A stretch of DNA of 64,000 nucleotides from Streptomyces rapamycinicus NRRL 5491 (GTDB lineage Bacteria; Actinomycetota; Actinomycetes; Streptomycetales; Streptomycetaceae), in contig NZ_CP085193.1 of NCBI RefSeq assembly GCF_024298965.1, positions 10,044,001 through 10,108,000 on the forward strand, given 5' to 3'. Shown piece after piece: positions 62,641-64,000 of the stretch. The first letter of the stretch is position 1. Each line of letters begins with the position of its first letter. Position numbers and translations under genes: made by a program. The notes beneath the pieces are model-generated. The model had not been told where the DNA came from. It did not search any database and saw nothing but the letters and a program-made list of their open reading frames with translations.

Positions 62641-64000
62641 TCACGAAAGGGGCGACTGGGGAACGCGGGCGCGCGGCCGGACCAGCTCTCCGCTGTGGTC
62701 CAAGGCGTGCGCGGTGACCCCGGTGATACGGGCCAGCACCCGCCCGCGACCGCTCACGGCGGTCAGGTCCCCGGTGGCGAAGTCGCAGTGCAGCCGGATG
62801 GCCGGGTGCTCCGCGCTGAGCAGGCAATCGTTGCCCGGCCCGCTGAGCTCGACCTCGTCGAGGCCGGCCATCGGGCCGACCAGGGGCGGGTGGTCACCGC
62901 GCGGTGGCAGCAGCAACAGATGCACCATCGCGTCCAGCAGGATCGCCGGTACGGTCATCCCCGCGAGGGCCGGAGCCCAGGCGGCGTGGTCCAGGCCGAA
63001 CCTGGCGCTGTTCCCGTCCGGCCCGCGGGCGTAGTCGCTGGTGCCGGCGAACGGGCCGGTGAGCGAGATCGGCGGGTCGGGGGAGTAGACCGGCATCGCG
63101 AAATCCGGTTCGGGGTCGTGGGACGAGAAGTCGGGTGGCCCGGCGAGCACCGGGTAGCGGTCCGCCAGCACGACCGTCGTCTCGCACAGCAGGTCGTTGA
63201 AGCGCAGCACCTTGCCGTTCTTGCCGATCCGGTGCGCCGTCATCCTGACGGCCACCTCGGCGCCGTCGCGCCTCCGGCTGGTGACCCGGGCCTCCACCGC
63301 GACGGTGCGCAGCGGTCCGGCGAGCCTGACCGTGATCGACGTCCGGCAGACGAGACCACGGAACCCGGTGACCACGAGGCCGGGGCACAGGGCCGCGGCC
63401 GCGGCGGCCGCGGCTTCGAGGGTGAACGTACCTGCCAGCGTGTACTCACCGTTGACCCGGTGGTGACGCATCCACCGCCCGTCCCGCTCGGCCAGGGTGC
63501 TCGGATCCCAGGTCTTGGTGAAGACGGCCCAGCTCTCGCCACGGTGCAGAACACCGTCGAGCAGCGGACTGGTCAGCGACGGATCCGGCGGGGCGGGCGG
63601 CGGCGCGTCCGGAGCGGGGATCCGCGGCTCGCCGGAGGAGCCGTAGGCGCTGATCCCGCGCGGACCGTAGGTGCTGATCCCGCGCCGGGCCAGCAGGACG
63701 CGTTCGTCCTCCCGGATGAAGAACGCCACCCCGCCGGCCGGTGGCCGGGTCATGGCGGAGAGGAACTGCGCGCACCCTTGCTCGGTGCTGATGTAGGCGT
63801 CCATCTGGTTGCGTTTGAGGGTCTCCCGCATGGTGACGCTGCTCGCGACGCCGACCTCGCGCCAGCCGCTCCAGAGGATCGCCAACTCCTGGTGGCCCAC
63901 CGGTCCGTGCCGCTGGGCCCAGGCGCTCGCGTACGCGAGGTACTCGTTGACGGCGCAGTAGTCGACGTCACCGGGCGCGGGAGCGAGCGTCGCCAGGGTG
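62641..64000 (-). CDS. Type I polyketide synthase, C-terminal KR-DH part
   Basis: Open at the right edge; about 453 residues are seen. The first ~30 residues finish a ketoreductase domain (LAPAPGDVDYCAVNEYLAYA: active Tyr in the Asp-Tyr-Cys-Ala motif and Asn after it). A linker follows, then a double-hotdog dehydratase: HHRVNGEYTLAGTFTLEAAA has the His-X3-Gly active site, though the final Pro is Ala, and FGLDHAAWAPALAGMTVPAI carries the Asp. No ACP, thioesterase or phosphopantetheinyl transferase comes after the DH. KR before DH is the order of iterative PKSs of the enediyne and PUFA-like kinds rather than modular ones (DH-KR). The product is unknown. It heads the operon to 58584. Confidence 0.88.
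   Translation of the reverse strand, partial: TLATLAPAPGDVDYCAVNEYLAYASAWAQRHGPVGHQELAILWSGWREVGVASSVTMRETLKRNQMDAYISTEQGCAQFLSAMTRPPAGGVAFFIREDERVLLARRGISTYGPRGISAYGSSGEPRIPAPDAPPPAPPDPSLTSPLLDGVLHRGESWAVFTKTWDPSTLAERDGRWMRHHRVNGEYTLAGTFTLEAAAAAAAALCPGLVVTGFRGLVCRTSITVRLAGPLRTVAVEARVTSRRRDGAEVAVRMTAHRIGKNGKVLRFNDLLCETTVVLADRYPVLAGPPDFSSHDPEPDFAMPVYSPDPPISLTGPFAGTSDYARGPDGNSARFGLDHAAWAPALAGMTVPAILLDAMVHLLLLPPRGDHPPLVGPMAGLDEVELSGPGNDCLLSAEHPAIRLHCDFATGDLTAVSGRGRVLARITGVTAHALDHSGELVRPRARVPQSPLS

Overview
The window is very GC-rich actinobacterial DNA, most likely Streptomyces. The signs are frequent GTG and TTG starts, many Tat/Sec-exported and lipid-anchored proteins, an FHA-domain ABC transporter led by a MPELVL-type N-terminus, a SpoIIE-type phosphatase with a fused anti-sigma kinase domain, and a partial polyketide cluster. 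There are no rRNA, tRNA or CRISPR features. Four or five broken genes and several catabolic or secondary-metabolism islands suggest an accessory region such as a chromosome arm, not a conserved core.

Layout. 1-1101: end of etfA joined to a thiolase pseudogene with several lesions. 1537-7643: a NarL-type two-component system divergent from a four-gene envelope operon that includes a Met/His-rich, probably copper-binding exported protein. 7756-14084: an NTF2-like protein, a TetX-like flavin monooxygenase, two lipoproteins, and a 1,006-residue exported PA14/beta-propeller/CBM/DUF1080 protein; a strong bidirectional terminator follows. 14192-22614: FHA-ABC exporter, quinone oxidoreductase plus TetR with a clear operator, a fused ABC exporter, a zinc-ribbon protein and an APH-like kinase.

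22647-28047: acyl-CoA dehydrogenase, a frameshifted family III CoA-transferase, LysR, MaoC-type hydratase and CitE-type lyase. The gene set matches activation, hydration and cleavage of a branched C5 dicarboxylate (itaconate/mesaconate/methylsuccinate class). 28066-37220: a second catabolic island with an MHS transporter remnant, OYE-type ene-reductase, alpha/beta hydrolase, IclR, CapA-like protein, polysaccharide-deacetylase-fold hydrolase (cyclic-imidase/allantoinase-like), M20 amidohydrolase, GntR, a CMD-family protein lacking cysteines, and a hydroxyisobutyrate-type dehydrogenase. Two identical 15-bp operators (28484 and 35743) and a related site before the GntR gene tie this island together. 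It is the best candidate for an undescribed pathway.

37355-56775: SpoIIE-type phosphatase, AraC, TauE-like exporter, a fragment of a P-loop regulator, ROK regulator, hydrolases, a Tat-exported discoidin-domain protein behind a LacI-type operator, amidase, membrane protein, LysR with a YeiH-type exporter, a STAND-like ATPase with TPR/Sel1 repeats, and a sirtuin. 56867-58520: Co-type nitrile hydratase (beta, alpha, and an activator with a His/Asp-rich tail). 58584-64000 on the opposite strand: edge of a polyketide cluster with an ACP, Rieske oxygenase, P450, a KASIII-like enzyme lacking the usual Cys/His/Asn, and the KR-DH end of a type I PKS that runs off the window.
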